Origin: Streptomyces sp. DH-12
Lineage (GTDB): Bacteria > Actinomycetota > Actinomycetes > Streptomycetales > Streptomycetaceae
Direction: 5' to 3'
Assembly: GCF_002899455.1 (NCBI RefSeq)
Contig: NZ_PPFB01000001.1
Span: 6,263,501-6,327,500, forward strand
Length of the DNA stretch: 64,000 bases
A model generated the notes under the pieces. The model ran no database searches. It was given only the letters and a program-made list of their open reading frames with translations, and was not told where the DNA came from. Of the stretch, positions 25,098 through 33,669 are shown one piece after another. The translations under genes and the position numbers were made by a program. Numbering within the stretch: position 1 is the first letter of the stretch; every line of letters starts with the position of its first letter.

Positions 25098-26583
25098 GTC
25101 CGCGGTGGGGGCCGCTCAGCTGGCCCGGCTGCTCGGTTCCCAGCAGGACCGCCCGGCGGGGCCCGGCAGTCGGCGTCCGCCCGCCTACCGCGCCCTCGCC
25201 GACGGCATCCGCCTGCTGGTGCTGGAAGGGCGCGTGGCGGTCGCCGCGCGGTTGCCCGCCGAGCGGGAACTCGCCCTCGCCCTGTCGGTGAGCCGCACCA
25301 CCGTGGCCGCCGCCTACGAGGCGCTGCGCGGCGAGGGCTTCCTCGAGTCGCGGCGCGGCGCCGGAAGCTGGACCGCCGTCCCGGCCGGCAACCCGGTCCC
25401 GGCGCGCGGTCTGGAGCCGCTGCCGCCCGAGGCGCTCGGCTCCATGATCGACCTGGGCTGCGCCGCGCTGCCCGCCCCCGAGCCGTGGCTCACCCGCGCC
25501 GTCCAGGGAGCGCTGGAGGAGCTGCCGCCGTACGCGCACACCCACGGCGACTATCCGGCGGGGCTGCCCGCCCTGCGCGCGATGATCGCCGACCGCTACA
25601 CCCGGCGGGGCATCGCCACCATGCCCGAGCAGGTCATGGTCACCACCGGCGCGATGGGCGCCATCGACGCCATCTGTCACCTCTTCGGCGGTCGCGGCGA
25701 GCGGATCGCCGTGGAGTCCCCCTCCTACGCCAACATCCTCCAGCTCATGCGCGAGGCCGGCGCGCGGCTCGTCCCCGTCGCCATGGCCGAGGGGCTGGCC
25801 GGCTGGGACCTGGACCGCTGGCGCCAGGTGCTGCGGGAGGCAGCCCCGCGCATCGCCTACGTCGTCGCCGACTTCCACAACCCGACCGGGGCGCTCGCCG
25901 ACGAGGACCAGCGGCGCCGGCTGGTCGACGCGGCCCGCTCGGCGGGCACGGTGCTCGTCGCCGACGAGACGATGAGCGAGCTGTGGTTCGACGAGGACGT
26001 GGAGATGCCGCGTCCGGTGTGCGCGTTCGACCCCGCCGGGTCGACGGTCATCACGGTCGGCTCGGCGAGCAAGGCGTTCTGGGCCGGCATGCGCATCGGC
26101 TGGGTGCGCGCCGCCCCCGACGTGATCCGCAGCCTCGTCGCCGCCCGCGCCTACGCCGACCTCGGCACACCGGTGCTCGAACAGCTCGCCGTGAACTGGC
26201 TGTTCGGCACGGGCGGCTGGGAGGAGGCGGTCGAGCTGCGCCGCGCCCAGGCCCGGCGGAACCGTGACGAACTGGTGAGCGCGGTCCGGCGCGAGCTGCC
26301 CGGCTGGGAGTTCGAGGTCCCCCGCGGCGGCCTCACCCTGTGGGTCCGCACGGGCGGCCTTTCCGGCTCCCGCCTGGCCGAGGCGGGGGAGCGGGTGGGC
26401 GTGCGCGTCCCGTCCGGACCGCGCTTCGGGGTGGACGGCGCGTTCGAGGGCTATGTCCGGCTGCCGTTCACGGTGGGCGGCGCGGTCGCCGAGGAAGCGG
26501 CGGTCCGCCTGGCGGCGGCTGCCCGTGTCGTCGAGACGGGCGGGACGTCGGGCGGGGAGCTCCCGCGCACATTCGTGGCGTAA
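25084..26583 (+). CDS. MocR-type regulator (GntR HTH fused to PLP aminotransferase fold)
   Basis: 499 residues. The N-terminal GntR winged helix (about 30-95) has YRALADGIRLLVLEGRVAVA, RLPAERELALALSVSRTTV and AAYEALRGEGFLESRRGAGS. A class-I aminotransferase domain (about 125-485) follows, with NPTGALADEDQRRRL, DETMSELWF and the PLP lysine in TVGSASKAFWAGMRIGW (about residue 329). These regulators use PLP or a PLP adduct as signal. The partner gene is the divergent YczE-type protein. ATG 25084 lies close to the repeats, so the mRNA is probably leaderless or nearly so. Confidence 0.93.
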   Translation: MVRWTSAVGAAQLARLLGSQQDRPAGPGSRRPPAYRALADGIRLLVLEGRVAVAARLPAERELALALSVSRTTVAAAYEALRGEGFLESRRGAGSWTAVPAGNPVPARGLEPLPPEALGSMIDLGCAALPAPEPWLTRAVQGALEELPPYAHTHGDYPAGLPALRAMIADRYTRRGIATMPEQVMVTTGAMGAIDAICHLFGGRGERIAVESPSYANILQLMREAGARLVPVAMAEGLAGWDLDRWRQVLREAAPRIAYVVADFHNPTGALADEDQRRRLVDAARSAGTVLVADETMSELWFDEDVEMPRPVCAFDPAGSTVITVGSASKAFWAGMRIGWVRAAPDVIRSLVAARAYADLGTPVLEQLAVNWLFGTGGWEEAVELRRAQARRNRDELVSAVRRELPGWEFEVPRGGLTLWVRTGGLSGSRLAEAGERVGVRVPSGPRFGVDGAFEGYVRLPFTVGGAVAEEAAVRLAAAARVVETGGTSGGELPRTFVA

Positions 26584-26601
26584 CCCCTTCAGGGGGCGCG
26601 G

Positions 26602-26989
26602 GTGACGCCCTCAGGGTGCGGGGAACTGCGTGAGCGGCCGCGGCCGGGCCGCACCCGTCGTTCGACCGTGCCCGGCAGGGCGCTGGAGGCGAGGCCGACC
26701 GGCGGGGCGCCTTCCTCAGAGGGGGTGTCCCCGGCGCCCGCCCGTGCTGCCGTCCGCGGCACGACTGCCCGCGGACGGCGGCGGGTTGCATGGTCACCGG
26801 CGGGTGACGCCCTCAGGGGCGCGGGGAACTGCGCGACCGGCCGCGGCCGGGCCGCACTCGTCGTTCGACCGTGTCCGGCAGGGCGCTGGAGGCGAGGCCG
26901 ACCGGCGGGGCGCCTTCCTCAGAGGGGGTGTCCCCGGCGCCCGCCCGTGCTGCCGTCCGCGGCACGACTGCCCGCGGACGGCGGCGGGT
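26602..26989. repeat. Two tandem ~186-bp direct repeats, 202-bp period
   Basis: Copy 1 (26602-26786) and copy 2 (26804-26989) share the full order GTGACGCCCTCAGGG..GCGGGGAACTGCG, GGCCGCGGCCGGGCCGCAC, GGCGCTGGAGGCGAGGCC and CCTTCCTCAGAGGGGGTGTC, with few mismatches. Each ends in a perfect 11-bp hairpin, GCCGTCCGCGG/CCGCGGACGGC (26749-26779 and 26952-26982). The core GGGGCGCGGGGAACTGCGCGA is, from memory, a very common dispersed intergenic string in Streptomyces. It fills the whole gap between the convergent mocR-like and ftsK-like genes and may serve as a double terminator. It contains no gene. Confidence 0.85.
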
Positions 26990-26999
26990 GACAACGCCC

Positions 27000-28685
27000 T
27001 CACGAGGAGGATTCCGCCACTGCCGCGCTCTCCGGGGCCGGTGGAGCAGCGGCCGGTTCCGACGCTTCCGTGTCCGCCGCGAGCGCCGCCGCCGCGGCGA
27101 CCTTCTCCGTGGCCGCCTTGTCCAGCCGCACCGCCTCCGGCACCGGACCCGGCTCCTCGTCCGCCGGGGTCGTGCGGGGCGGGAGCAGGTCGAGGACGGC
27201 CTGGCGGTGGGTCTCGCTGGTCGCGTCGTCGTAGGGGTCCGGGGTCGCCGGGACCTGGAGGCGGTGGACCGGGCCCGTGCCGAGGCGGGCGTAGCCGCGT
27301 CCGGGCGGCACCTGGTCGACCGGCGTGGTGTGCGGGGGCGCGCCCAGCACGGTCTCGAGCTGGGCGGCCGTGGCGGGGCCGAGCACGACGCGCGCGCGGG
27401 TGTGCTGCCGTACCGGGCCGGCCAGGGCGTCGAGGCCGTCGAACTGTTCCGCGACCACCACGGTGACGTTCGCCGCGCGGCCGTGCCGCAGCGGGGCCTG
27501 GAGCAGGGACTGCGGATCGGTGCTGTCCTCCGCCGCGGCCAGGTGGGTGAAGACGCTCGGCCGGTCCAGCAGCAGCCACAGGGGGCGCCGGGTGTCCTCC
27601 GGCGGCGGGTCGCCCGCCTGGTGCGCCTTGCTGGCCGCGGTCAGCCGGCGCTCGGTCTCGTGGGCCGCCCACTCCAGGCTGGTCAGCGCCCCCGACAGGG
27701 CGCACTCGACGGCGAGCACGCCGTCCCGGCCGGTGAGACAGGCGTACTCGCCGGTCCCGCCGCCGTCCACGATCACCACGTCGCCGTGGTGCAGCGCCTG
27801 GAGGGCGATGGAGCGCAGCAGGGTCGAGGTGCCGCTGCCCGGCTGGCCGACCGCGAGCAGGTGCGGCTCGGTGGAGCGGACGCCGGTGCGCCACACGACC
27901 GGCGGGACGTCGGTCCGCTCCTCGCCGTGCGGGCCGTGGGTGAGCGGCAGCGTCCGCTGCACGCGCGTGGGGTCGGTGAAGCCGAGCACCGTCTCGCCGG
28001 GGGCCGTGACGAAGGGCTGTGCGGCGATGTCGGTGGGCAGCGGGGCGAGGACGCGGACGGTGAGCTGGTTGGCCTCCTCGTCCCACGCGAAGTGGTACTC
28101 CCGGCCGCGCCCGCACTTGGCGCCGAGCAGGTGCTCGATCCGCGCGCGGGACTCCGGCTCGGCGTCCGTGAAGTAGGCCGGGTAGGCGATCACCAGGTGC
28201 GCGAGGCGGCCGTCGCCGTCGAACTCGTACTCGGAGAAGACCTCCCCCCAGTCGCCGCCGCGGGCGTACAGCGGCTCGGGGTCGTCGCTCGCCGAGAAGT
28301 ACGGCACCAGGGCCTCGTACAGCGACTTCAGACGCTGTGACTGGCCGGGGGCGGGCCCGGCGGGCGTCGCGGGCGTGCGGTCCCGTCCGTGCCAGGCCGC
28401 CGCCGCCATCAGGGCGACGACGGCGAGCAGCGGGCCGTACGGCGCGAGCGCCACGGCCAGCAGCACCGCCGCCAGGCCGAAGAGCAGCGTGCCGCGCCGC
28501 TCCTTCGGGGTGTCGGCCCACCTGCGCCGTCCGGCCGAGGCCAGCCGGCGCAGCCCGCGCGTGATGGTGATCAGCGGGTGGAGGACGTCCGTGGCGCTGT
28601 CGGCCGCCGTCCTGGCCAGCTCCCGGCTCCGGGCGAGCTGGGCGCTGCCGTTGCTGAGGACGCGGGGAAGGGGACGCCGGGCCAC
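27000..28685 (-). CDS. FtsK/TraB-like ATPase with degenerate Walker motifs
   Basis: 561 residues. A basic N-terminus leads to a double hydrophobic segment (GTLLFGLAAVLLAVALAPYG, VVALMAAAAW, about 68-100). A soluble half resembling FtsK/SpoIIIE and Streptomyces Tra proteins follows. The P-loop reads LAVGQPGSGTSTLLRSIALQ (about residue 281), with Thr where the invariant Lys of GxxGxGK(S/T) should be. The next blocks, DVVIVDGGGTGEYACL and LWLLLDRPSVF, lack the usual Lys-Gly and catalytic Glu. ATP hydrolysis is therefore doubtful. The C-terminal 70 residues are Ala/Glu-rich. It shares a strand with the 64-residue membrane gene upstream, 49 bp away. Confidence 0.75.
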   Translation of the reverse strand: MARRPLPRVLSNGSAQLARSRELARTAADSATDVLHPLITITRGLRRLASAGRRRWADTPKERRGTLLFGLAAVLLAVALAPYGPLLAVVALMAAAAWHGRDRTPATPAGPAPGQSQRLKSLYEALVPYFSASDDPEPLYARGGDWGEVFSEYEFDGDGRLAHLVIAYPAYFTDAEPESRARIEHLLGAKCGRGREYHFAWDEEANQLTVRVLAPLPTDIAAQPFVTAPGETVLGFTDPTRVQRTLPLTHGPHGEERTDVPPVVWRTGVRSTEPHLLAVGQPGSGTSTLLRSIALQALHHGDVVIVDGGGTGEYACLTGRDGVLAVECALSGALTSLEWAAHETERRLTAASKAHQAGDPPPEDTRRPLWLLLDRPSVFTHLAAAEDSTDPQSLLQAPLRHGRAANVTVVVAEQFDGLDALAGPVRQHTRARVVLGPATAAQLETVLGAPPHTTPVDQVPPGRGYARLGTGPVHRLQVPATPDPYDDATSETHRQAVLDLLPPRTTPADEEPGPVPEAVRLDKAATEKVAAAAALAADTEASEPAAAPPAPESAAVAESSS

Positions 28686-28734
28686 TGCTGTCTCCAGAGG
28701 GTGCGTACGGGCGGGCGGGGCGTGGTGGGGCGGG

Positions 28735-28929
28735 TCAGAACTTGAACCCGCCCAGGAGGCCGGCGAGGCTCTCGCCGCCCGCCTTGATGCTCGGCGCGAT
28801 GGCCGTGCTGGCCAGATAGAAGCCGAACAGCATCGCCACCAGTGCGTGCGACAGCTTCAGTCCGTCCTTGCGGAAGAAGATGAAGACGACGATGCCGAGC
28901 AGCACCACGCATGAGATCGAGATGATCAT
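28735..28929 (-). CDS. Small membrane protein, 64 residues
   Basis: MIISISCVVLLGIVVFIFFR is one membrane helix. KDGLKLSHALVAMLFGFYLA and STAIAPSI form a second, and a glycine-rich tail (GGESLAGLLGGFKF) follows. The spacing suggests co-transcription with the FtsK-like gene 49 bp downstream. Pairs of a tiny two-helix protein and an FtsK/TraB-like ATPase recur in Streptomyces chromosomes and integrative elements, so it may be the membrane partner. The ATG at 28929 follows AGGAGAAC. Confidence 0.75.
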   Translation of the reverse strand: MIISISCVVLLGIVVFIFFRKDGLKLSHALVAMLFGFYLASTAIAPSIKAGGESLAGLLGGFKF

Positions 28930-29185
28930 GTGAGTTCTCCTGGTTCGCGGGGACAGTCACCATGAGTCCTTCCCTGATCACAGCATGTGTCTATACGATA
29001 AAAGGTGCAACTGGGTGGATATCCGCCCCGAATGCCCGGCGGAGTCCGCGCTGAGCATTACCTCGGGCGCGTCAGGTCATGTGCCGCCCGAGCCAGTACC
29101 CTGGCGATTCACCCGTACGGCTGCCCACGTGCAGACGTACGCCCTGTTCCCGATGTGTCCCCGTGCAGTGAGAGGCGGTCCGGCG

Positions 29186-29578
29186 ATGAGTGAAGCCCCC
29201 GACCCCGAGGTCGTGGAGCTGGCGACCAAGATCTTCGATCTGGCCCGGCGCGGCCGCACCGAGGAGCTCGTGGCCTACGTCGACGCGGGCGTCCCCGCCG
29301 ACCTCACCAACGACCGCGGCGACTCCCTCGTGATGCTCGCCGCCTACCACGGCCACGCCGGTGCGGTGCGCGCCCTGCTGGCCCGCGGCGCCGACGCCGA
29401 CCGCGTCAACGACCGCGGCCAGACGCCACTCGCGGGAGCGGTGTTCAAGGGGGAGACCGACGTCGTCAAGGCCCTCCTGGAGGGTGGCGCCGACCCCTCC
29501 GCGGGCACCCCGTCGGCCGTCGACACGGCCCGCATGTTCGCCCGCACGGAACTGCTCGAGCTCTTCGGCGAGGGCTGA
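29186..29578 (+). CDS. Ankyrin-repeat protein
   Basis: 130 residues made of about three ankyrin repeats: NDRGDSLVMLAAYHGHAGAV with RALLARGADADRVNDRGQ, then TPLAGAVFKGETDVVKALLE with GGADPSAGTPSAVDTARMFA. The small soluble protein is probably a protein-binding partner, and the target is unknown. ATG 29186 is preceded by GAGAGGCGGTCCGGCG. It is divergent from the small membrane gene, and the 256-bp gap carries the promoters of both. Confidence 0.88.
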   Translation: MSEAPDPEVVELATKIFDLARRGRTEELVAYVDAGVPADLTNDRGDSLVMLAAYHGHAGAVRALLARGADADRVNDRGQTPLAGAVFKGETDVVKALLEGGADPSAGTPSAVDTARMFARTELLELFGEG

Positions 29579-29773
29579 GCGACTCCGCTCCGACCAGCGA
29601 CGACACGGAAAACGGGGGAGGCGGTACAGGGCCGCCGAAATACGGTCGCGGCAGATGTGACCGCCGGGTCATCATGACGACGTGATTCACGGACGCGATG
29701 GCTGGGCAGGTGTTGCCGCACCGCGCGGGCCGTGACGCGGTCCGCACGGGCCACCGACGAGAGGCAGAGAGAG

Positions 29774-29833
29774 ATGGTCTACAACGAGCAGGAAACGGCG
29801 GGCGCCCCGACGTGTTGTCACGCGGCCAGGTGA
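29774..29833 (+). CDS. Possible leader peptide, 19 residues
   Basis: ATG 29774, preceded by GAGGCAGAGAGAG, encodes MVYNEQETAGAPTCCHAAR and stops at TGA 29831-29833, 45 bp before the HEAT-repeat gene. The adjacent Cys pair and final Arg are reminiscent of attenuator peptides. Equally it may be a chance frame. The remainder of 29579-29878 shows nothing else. Confidence 0.25.
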   Translation: MVYNEQETAGAPTCCHAAR

Positions 29834-29878
29834 CCCACACTCCCGGTTGCGTCGACGCTTGATGTGAGGCTGTTTCCC

Positions 29879-31297
29879 ATGTTCGATCCGGTCATAGCGC
29901 CCAGCGGTACGCTGCTCGGCCTGCTCCAGCGGGGCCGCGGCGACGGCACACTGCACGCGCTCACCGCCCCGCGCTCCGAGGCGCTCGCGGCGCTGAACCA
30001 CTGCGTGCTGCGCGACCCGCGCCACGACTGGCAGGTGGAGAACCGCTCCCTCTACTACGCCCGCCTCTACCTCGACCTGCACGGCGGACTCGACGCCGTC
30101 GAGGCCCACCTCTTCGCCCCCGAGGACGTCCTCGACACCGACGAGTCACGCACCGGACTCGCCCTCGCCGTCCTCGGCCACCTCGCCTCCTACGGCCGGC
30201 GGGACGCCCTGCACCTGTTGCGCAGGTACGCCGCCCAGGGCACCAACTGGGCCTGGGCCCTCGACGAACTGGCCCTCCGCGACGACGACGCGGGCCTGCG
30301 GTCCCTCGCCGGCCCGGTGCTCGCGCGCTTCTCCACCGATCCCCAGGGCGAGGCCGAACTGGCCGCGACCGTGCGGGACGCCTTCGAACCACGTCCCTGG
30401 CGCCTGTGGGCCGACGACCCGCGCCCGGCCGTCGCCACGCGCGTACGGGCCGCCCGGGAGGCCGGCTCCTTCGACCGCTGGCAACGGCAGATGCGGCCCG
30501 CCGGGCCACGCCCCGGCTGGAGCGTCCAGGCCGTGTTCGACTGGGCCCAGCAGGGTCTGGACCGCGGCGCCGCCCTGCACGTGCCGGCCGCCCGCTGTCT
30601 GTCCGCCGTGGCGGGCCCCGAGGACCGGCCGGAGATCGTCCGGGCCGCCCAGGACGGCACCGACGGAGCCCGGTGCACGGCGTTGCGCTATCTCGCCGAC
30701 ACCGGGGACCCCAGTGCCCTCGACCTGATCGAGGGCGCCGCGGCCGACGGCTCGACGGCCGTCGTGGACGCCGCCGTCGACGCCTTCGAACGCATGCGCA
30801 GCACGGCCGCCGTCGACCGGGCGCGCGGCTGGGCCCGCCGGCCCGACGTGCTGGGCGAGGCCGCCGCACGCGTGCTCGCCTGCCGGGGCGGGGCGCGCGA
30901 CCGCGACCTGGTCCTCGCCGCACTCCGCGAGGCCGTACGGGGCGAGGGCCCCGACGCGACGACCCTGTGGACCCTCGTCGACGGCGCCGGGCGCCTCGGC
31001 ATCGCCTGCGCCGCACCCGTACTGCGGCACGTCTACCGCGAGACCGCCTCCTCCCATCTCCGCGGCCGCGCCGCCCGCGCCCTCGCCGCCACCGACCCGT
31101 CCTTCCCCACCGGCTTCGCCGTCGAATGCCTCTGGGACTGCGAGGAGACCACCCGCGAGATCGCCGCCCGCCACGCCGAGACCGGCGACGCCCGCGTGGT
31201 CGACCGTCTCCGCCGCCTCGCCGCCGACCCGGCGGAAGAGGCCGAGGTCCAGACGGCGGTCCGCAGCAGGATCGGCCCCGAGGAAACGGCGGTGTGA
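29879..31297 (+). CDS. HEAT-repeat protein
   Basis: 472 residues of all-helical, Ala/Leu/Arg-rich repeats, for example TGLALAVLGHLASYGRRDAL, CTALRYLADTGDPSALDLIE and SSHLRGRAARALAATDPSFP, matching HEAT/PBS-lyase-like repeats in the C-terminal 250 residues. No signal, membrane segment or enzyme motif is seen. It is likely a scaffold. The ATG at 29879 is preferred to the in-frame GTG at 29864, because GTGAGG just upstream can act as the ribosome site. It is convergent with pxpC, with a hairpin between. Confidence 0.8.
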   Translation: MFDPVIAPSGTLLGLLQRGRGDGTLHALTAPRSEALAALNHCVLRDPRHDWQVENRSLYYARLYLDLHGGLDAVEAHLFAPEDVLDTDESRTGLALAVLGHLASYGRRDALHLLRRYAAQGTNWAWALDELALRDDDAGLRSLAGPVLARFSTDPQGEAELAATVRDAFEPRPWRLWADDPRPAVATRVRAAREAGSFDRWQRQMRPAGPRPGWSVQAVFDWAQQGLDRGAALHVPAARCLSAVAGPEDRPEIVRAAQDGTDGARCTALRYLADTGDPSALDLIEGAAADGSTAVVDAAVDAFERMRSTAAVDRARGWARRPDVLGEAAARVLACRGGARDRDLVLAALREAVRGEGPDATTLWTLVDGAGRLGIACAAPVLRHVYRETASSHLRGRAARALAATDPSFPTGFAVECLWDCEETTREIAARHAETGDARVVDRLRRLAADPAEEAEVQTAVRSRIGPEETAV

Positions 31298-31332
31298 TGT
31301 CCGGGGCCCGCCGGGGCCGGCGAGGGGGGCCC

Positions 31333-31347
31333 GGGGGCGCAGCCCCC
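31333..31347. terminator. GGGGGC-GCA-GCCCCC hairpin
   Basis: A perfect 6-bp stem lies between the convergent HEAT-repeat and pxpC genes, inside GGGGGGCCCGGGGGCGCAGC, a string that, from memory, is widely repeated at gene ends in Streptomyces. Confidence 0.55.
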
Positions 31348-31354
31348 AGGCGCC

Positions 31355-32233
31355 TCAGCGACCCCGGCGTGCCCGCGCGGCGACGAACCGCACCGGCGTC
31401 CCCGGCCGGGCCTGCGCCGCCGCGGACAGATCCGCCGCGTGCACCACGGCGATGACCGGATAGCCGCCGGTCGTGGGGTGATCGGCAAGAAAAATCACCG
31501 GCGTCCCGGCGGGCGGTACCTGGACCGCCCCCAGAACCATTCCCTCACTGGGCAGCTCATCGCACCGCGCGCGCTCCAGCACCGGACCCGTCGTACGCAG
31601 TCCGATGCGATTGCTCGCCGGCGAGACGAAGAACGTGCCGGACAGGAAGCGCCGCAGCGCCTCCCCGGTGAACCAGTCGTCGCGCGGCCCCGGCGTCACG
31701 CGCAGGACGAGTTCGGCGGGCGGCGCCGCCTGCGGCGCCACGTCCACGCGCGCGTGGGGGCCCGTCGGCGCACCGAGCGGCAGCACCGTCCCGTCCGCCA
31801 GCGGCGCCGGACCGAGACCGGACAGCAGGTCCGTGGAGCGGCTGCCCAGCACCGGCTCCACGGCGACCCCGCCGGAGACGGCGACGTAGGCGCGGACGCC
31901 GAGGACCGCCGGCCCGACGTCCAGCACGGCCCCGGCGCGCACCCGCACCGGCGCGCCCCAGGCGGCGGGACGTCCGTCCACCCTGACCCGGCAGGGCGCC
32001 CCGGTGACCGCCACCGTGACGGTGGAGCGGGGCCGCAGGGAGCAGCCGTCGAGGGTGGTCTCCAGGACGGCCGCGTCCGGGCCGTTGCCCACCAGACGGT
32101 TGGCGAGCGCGGCGGCCGGGCCGTCCAGCGCGCCGGAGCGGGGGACGCCGAGGTGGGCGTGGCCGGGGCGGCCGCGGTCCTGAACGGTCGTCAGGGCCCC
32201 CGCCCGTACGACGGAGAGCGCGCGGTCCGTCAT
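31355..32233 (-). CDS. pxpC: 5-oxoprolinase subunit C (KipA-like)
   Basis: 292 residues of the biotin-dependent carboxyltransferase-like/KipA family: VVRAGALTTVQDRGRPGHAH at the start, VSGGVAVEPVLGSRSTDLLS and SNRIGLRTTGPVLER, then VFLADHPTTGGYPVIAVV-type motifs at the end (IFLADHPTTGGYPVIAVVHA). With PxpA and PxpB it forms the prokaryotic ATP-dependent 5-oxoprolinase, which opens 5-oxoproline to glutamate. ATG 32233 overlaps the pxpB stop. It is the last gene of the operon. Confidence 0.93.
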   Translation of the reverse strand: MTDRALSVVRAGALTTVQDRGRPGHAHLGVPRSGALDGPAAALANRLVGNGPDAAVLETTLDGCSLRPRSTVTVAVTGAPCRVRVDGRPAAWGAPVRVRAGAVLDVGPAVLGVRAYVAVSGGVAVEPVLGSRSTDLLSGLGPAPLADGTVLPLGAPTGPHARVDVAPQAAPPAELVLRVTPGPRDDWFTGEALRRFLSGTFFVSPASNRIGLRTTGPVLERARCDELPSEGMVLGAVQVPPAGTPVIFLADHPTTGGYPVIAVVHAADLSAAAQARPGTPVRFVAARARRGR

Positions 32234-32859
32234 GCCGTCGGCCCCGTCGGGGTCACCGGGACGAACCGCACGTGCGTGCCGGGGGAGAGCAGCGCCGCGG
32301 GTTCCCGGGTGTGGTCCCACAGCACCAGGTCGGTGGTGCCGATGAGCTGCCAGCCGCCGGGGGAGGAGCGCGGGTAGACGCCGGTGTACGGTCCGGCGAG
32401 GGCCACCGAGCCCGCCGGGACGGACGTGCGCGGGGCGGACCGCCGGGGCACCTCGTAGCGGGCGGGCAGACCGGTGAGGTAGCCGAAACCGGGGGCGAAC
32501 CCGCAGAACGCGACGCGGTACTCGGCGTCCGCGTGCAGGCGGGCCGCCTCCGCCGGCGTGACGCCCCAGTGCGCGGCCACGTCCGCCAGGTCCGGGCCGT
32601 CGTAGCGCACCGGGATCTCGACCGTCCCGGCCGGACGCGGCGGGGCGGGCGGCACCGGGCGCGAGGTCAGTTCGGCGGCCAGGCGGGCAGGATCGGGCAG
32701 GCCGTCGAGCAGCACCGTACGCGCCGCCGGGACGATCTCACGGGCCGTCAGCTCCCCCTCCGCGCGGCGGCGCAGCAGCTCCGCCAGGAGCGCCTGTGCC
32801 TCCTCGCCCGTGGCGACCTCGACGAGCAGCGCGTCCTCGCCGACGGGCAGCGTCCTCAT
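32230..32859 (-). CDS. pxpB: 5-oxoprolinase subunit B (KipI-like)
   Basis: 209 residues of the allophanate hydrolase subunit 1/KipI family. The signature FCGFAPGFGYLTGLP is followed by PRRSAPRTSVPAGSVALAGP and TGVYPRSSPGGWQLIGTTDL. It forms the B-C subcomplex with PxpC. ATG 32859 overlaps the last bases of pxpA, and its stop overlaps pxpC, so all three genes are translationally coupled. In Bacillus the homologue was first described as an inhibitor of the sporulation kinase KinA, but the oxoprolinase role is the one this context supports. Confidence 0.93.
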   Translation of the reverse strand: MRTLPVGEDALLVEVATGEEAQALLAELLRRRAEGELTAREIVPAARTVLLDGLPDPARLAAELTSRPVPPAPPRPAGTVEIPVRYDGPDLADVAAHWGVTPAEAARLHADAEYRVAFCGFAPGFGYLTGLPARYEVPRRSAPRTSVPAGSVALAGPYTGVYPRSSPGGWQLIGTTDLVLWDHTREPAALLSPGTHVRFVPVTPTGPTA

Positions 32860-33614
32860 GCGAACGCCTCCACCCGGACCCCGGACGCCTCCAGGGCGTC
32901 CCGCACCCGTCGCGCCAGGTCCACCGCGCCCGGCGTGTCGCCGTGCAGGCACAGGGAACGGGCCCTCATCCGGATCCGCCGCCCCGAGAGCGCCACGACC
33001 TCCCCGCTCCGGGCCAGGTCCACCGAACGTTCCACAACGGCCCCCGGATCGGTGACCAGGGCGCCCTCCTCGCCGCGCGGCACCAAGGTGCCCTCGTCGG
33101 TGTACGCGCGGTCCGCGAACGCCTCCTCGACCGCCGGCAGCCCCGCCTCGCCGGCCACCTCCAGCAGCCGTGAGCCGGGCAGCCCGAGCACGGGCAGCGC
33201 GGGGTCGGCGAGAACCACCCCGTCCACCACCGCGCGGGCCTGCTCCTCGTCGCGCACCACGCGGTTGTAGAGCGCGCCGTGCGGCTTGACGTACGCCACC
33301 CGGCTCCCCGCCGCGCGGGCGAACACCTCGAGGGCGCCGATCTGGTACGCCACCTCGGCCGCCAGTTCGGCGGGCGGCACGTCCATCGCGCGCCGCCCGA
33401 ACCCCGCCAGGTCGCGGTAGGAGACCTGGGCGCCGATCCGCACCCCGCGCGCGGCGGCGAGTTCGCACACCCGGCGCATGGTGGGCGCGTCCCCGGCGTG
33501 GAAGCCGCAGGCCACGTTGGCGCTGGTCACCACCGACAGGAGCCGCTCGTCGTCGGTGAGCCGCCAGTGGCCGAACCCCTCGCCGAGGTCGGCGTTCAGA
33601 TCGATCGAGGTCAT
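32856..33614 (-). CDS. pxpA: 5-oxoprolinase subunit A (LamB/YcsF family)
   Basis: 252 residues, the full family length. It starts IDLNADLGEGFGHWRLTDDE and contains SANVACGFHAGDAPTMRRV, GAQVSYRDLAGFGRRAMDV, VKPHGALYNRVVRDEEQA, FADRAYTDEGTLVPRGEEGA and LCLHGDTPGAVDLARRVR. These are the metal/substrate residues of the YcsF family. It acts on the phosphorylated 5-oxoproline intermediate with PxpBC. It lies 55 bp after the D-glutamate-cyclase-family gene. Confidence 0.95.
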   Translation of the reverse strand: MTSIDLNADLGEGFGHWRLTDDERLLSVVTSANVACGFHAGDAPTMRRVCELAAARGVRIGAQVSYRDLAGFGRRAMDVPPAELAAEVAYQIGALEVFARAAGSRVAYVKPHGALYNRVVRDEEQARAVVDGVVLADPALPVLGLPGSRLLEVAGEAGLPAVEEAFADRAYTDEGTLVPRGEEGALVTDPGAVVERSVDLARSGEVVALSGRRIRMRARSLCLHGDTPGAVDLARRVRDALEASGVRVEAFA

Positions 33615-33669
33615 GAATCCTTCGTTCCTTCGTGCGGATGAGGGCCGGCGGGCGCCGTGCGGGTGCCGG

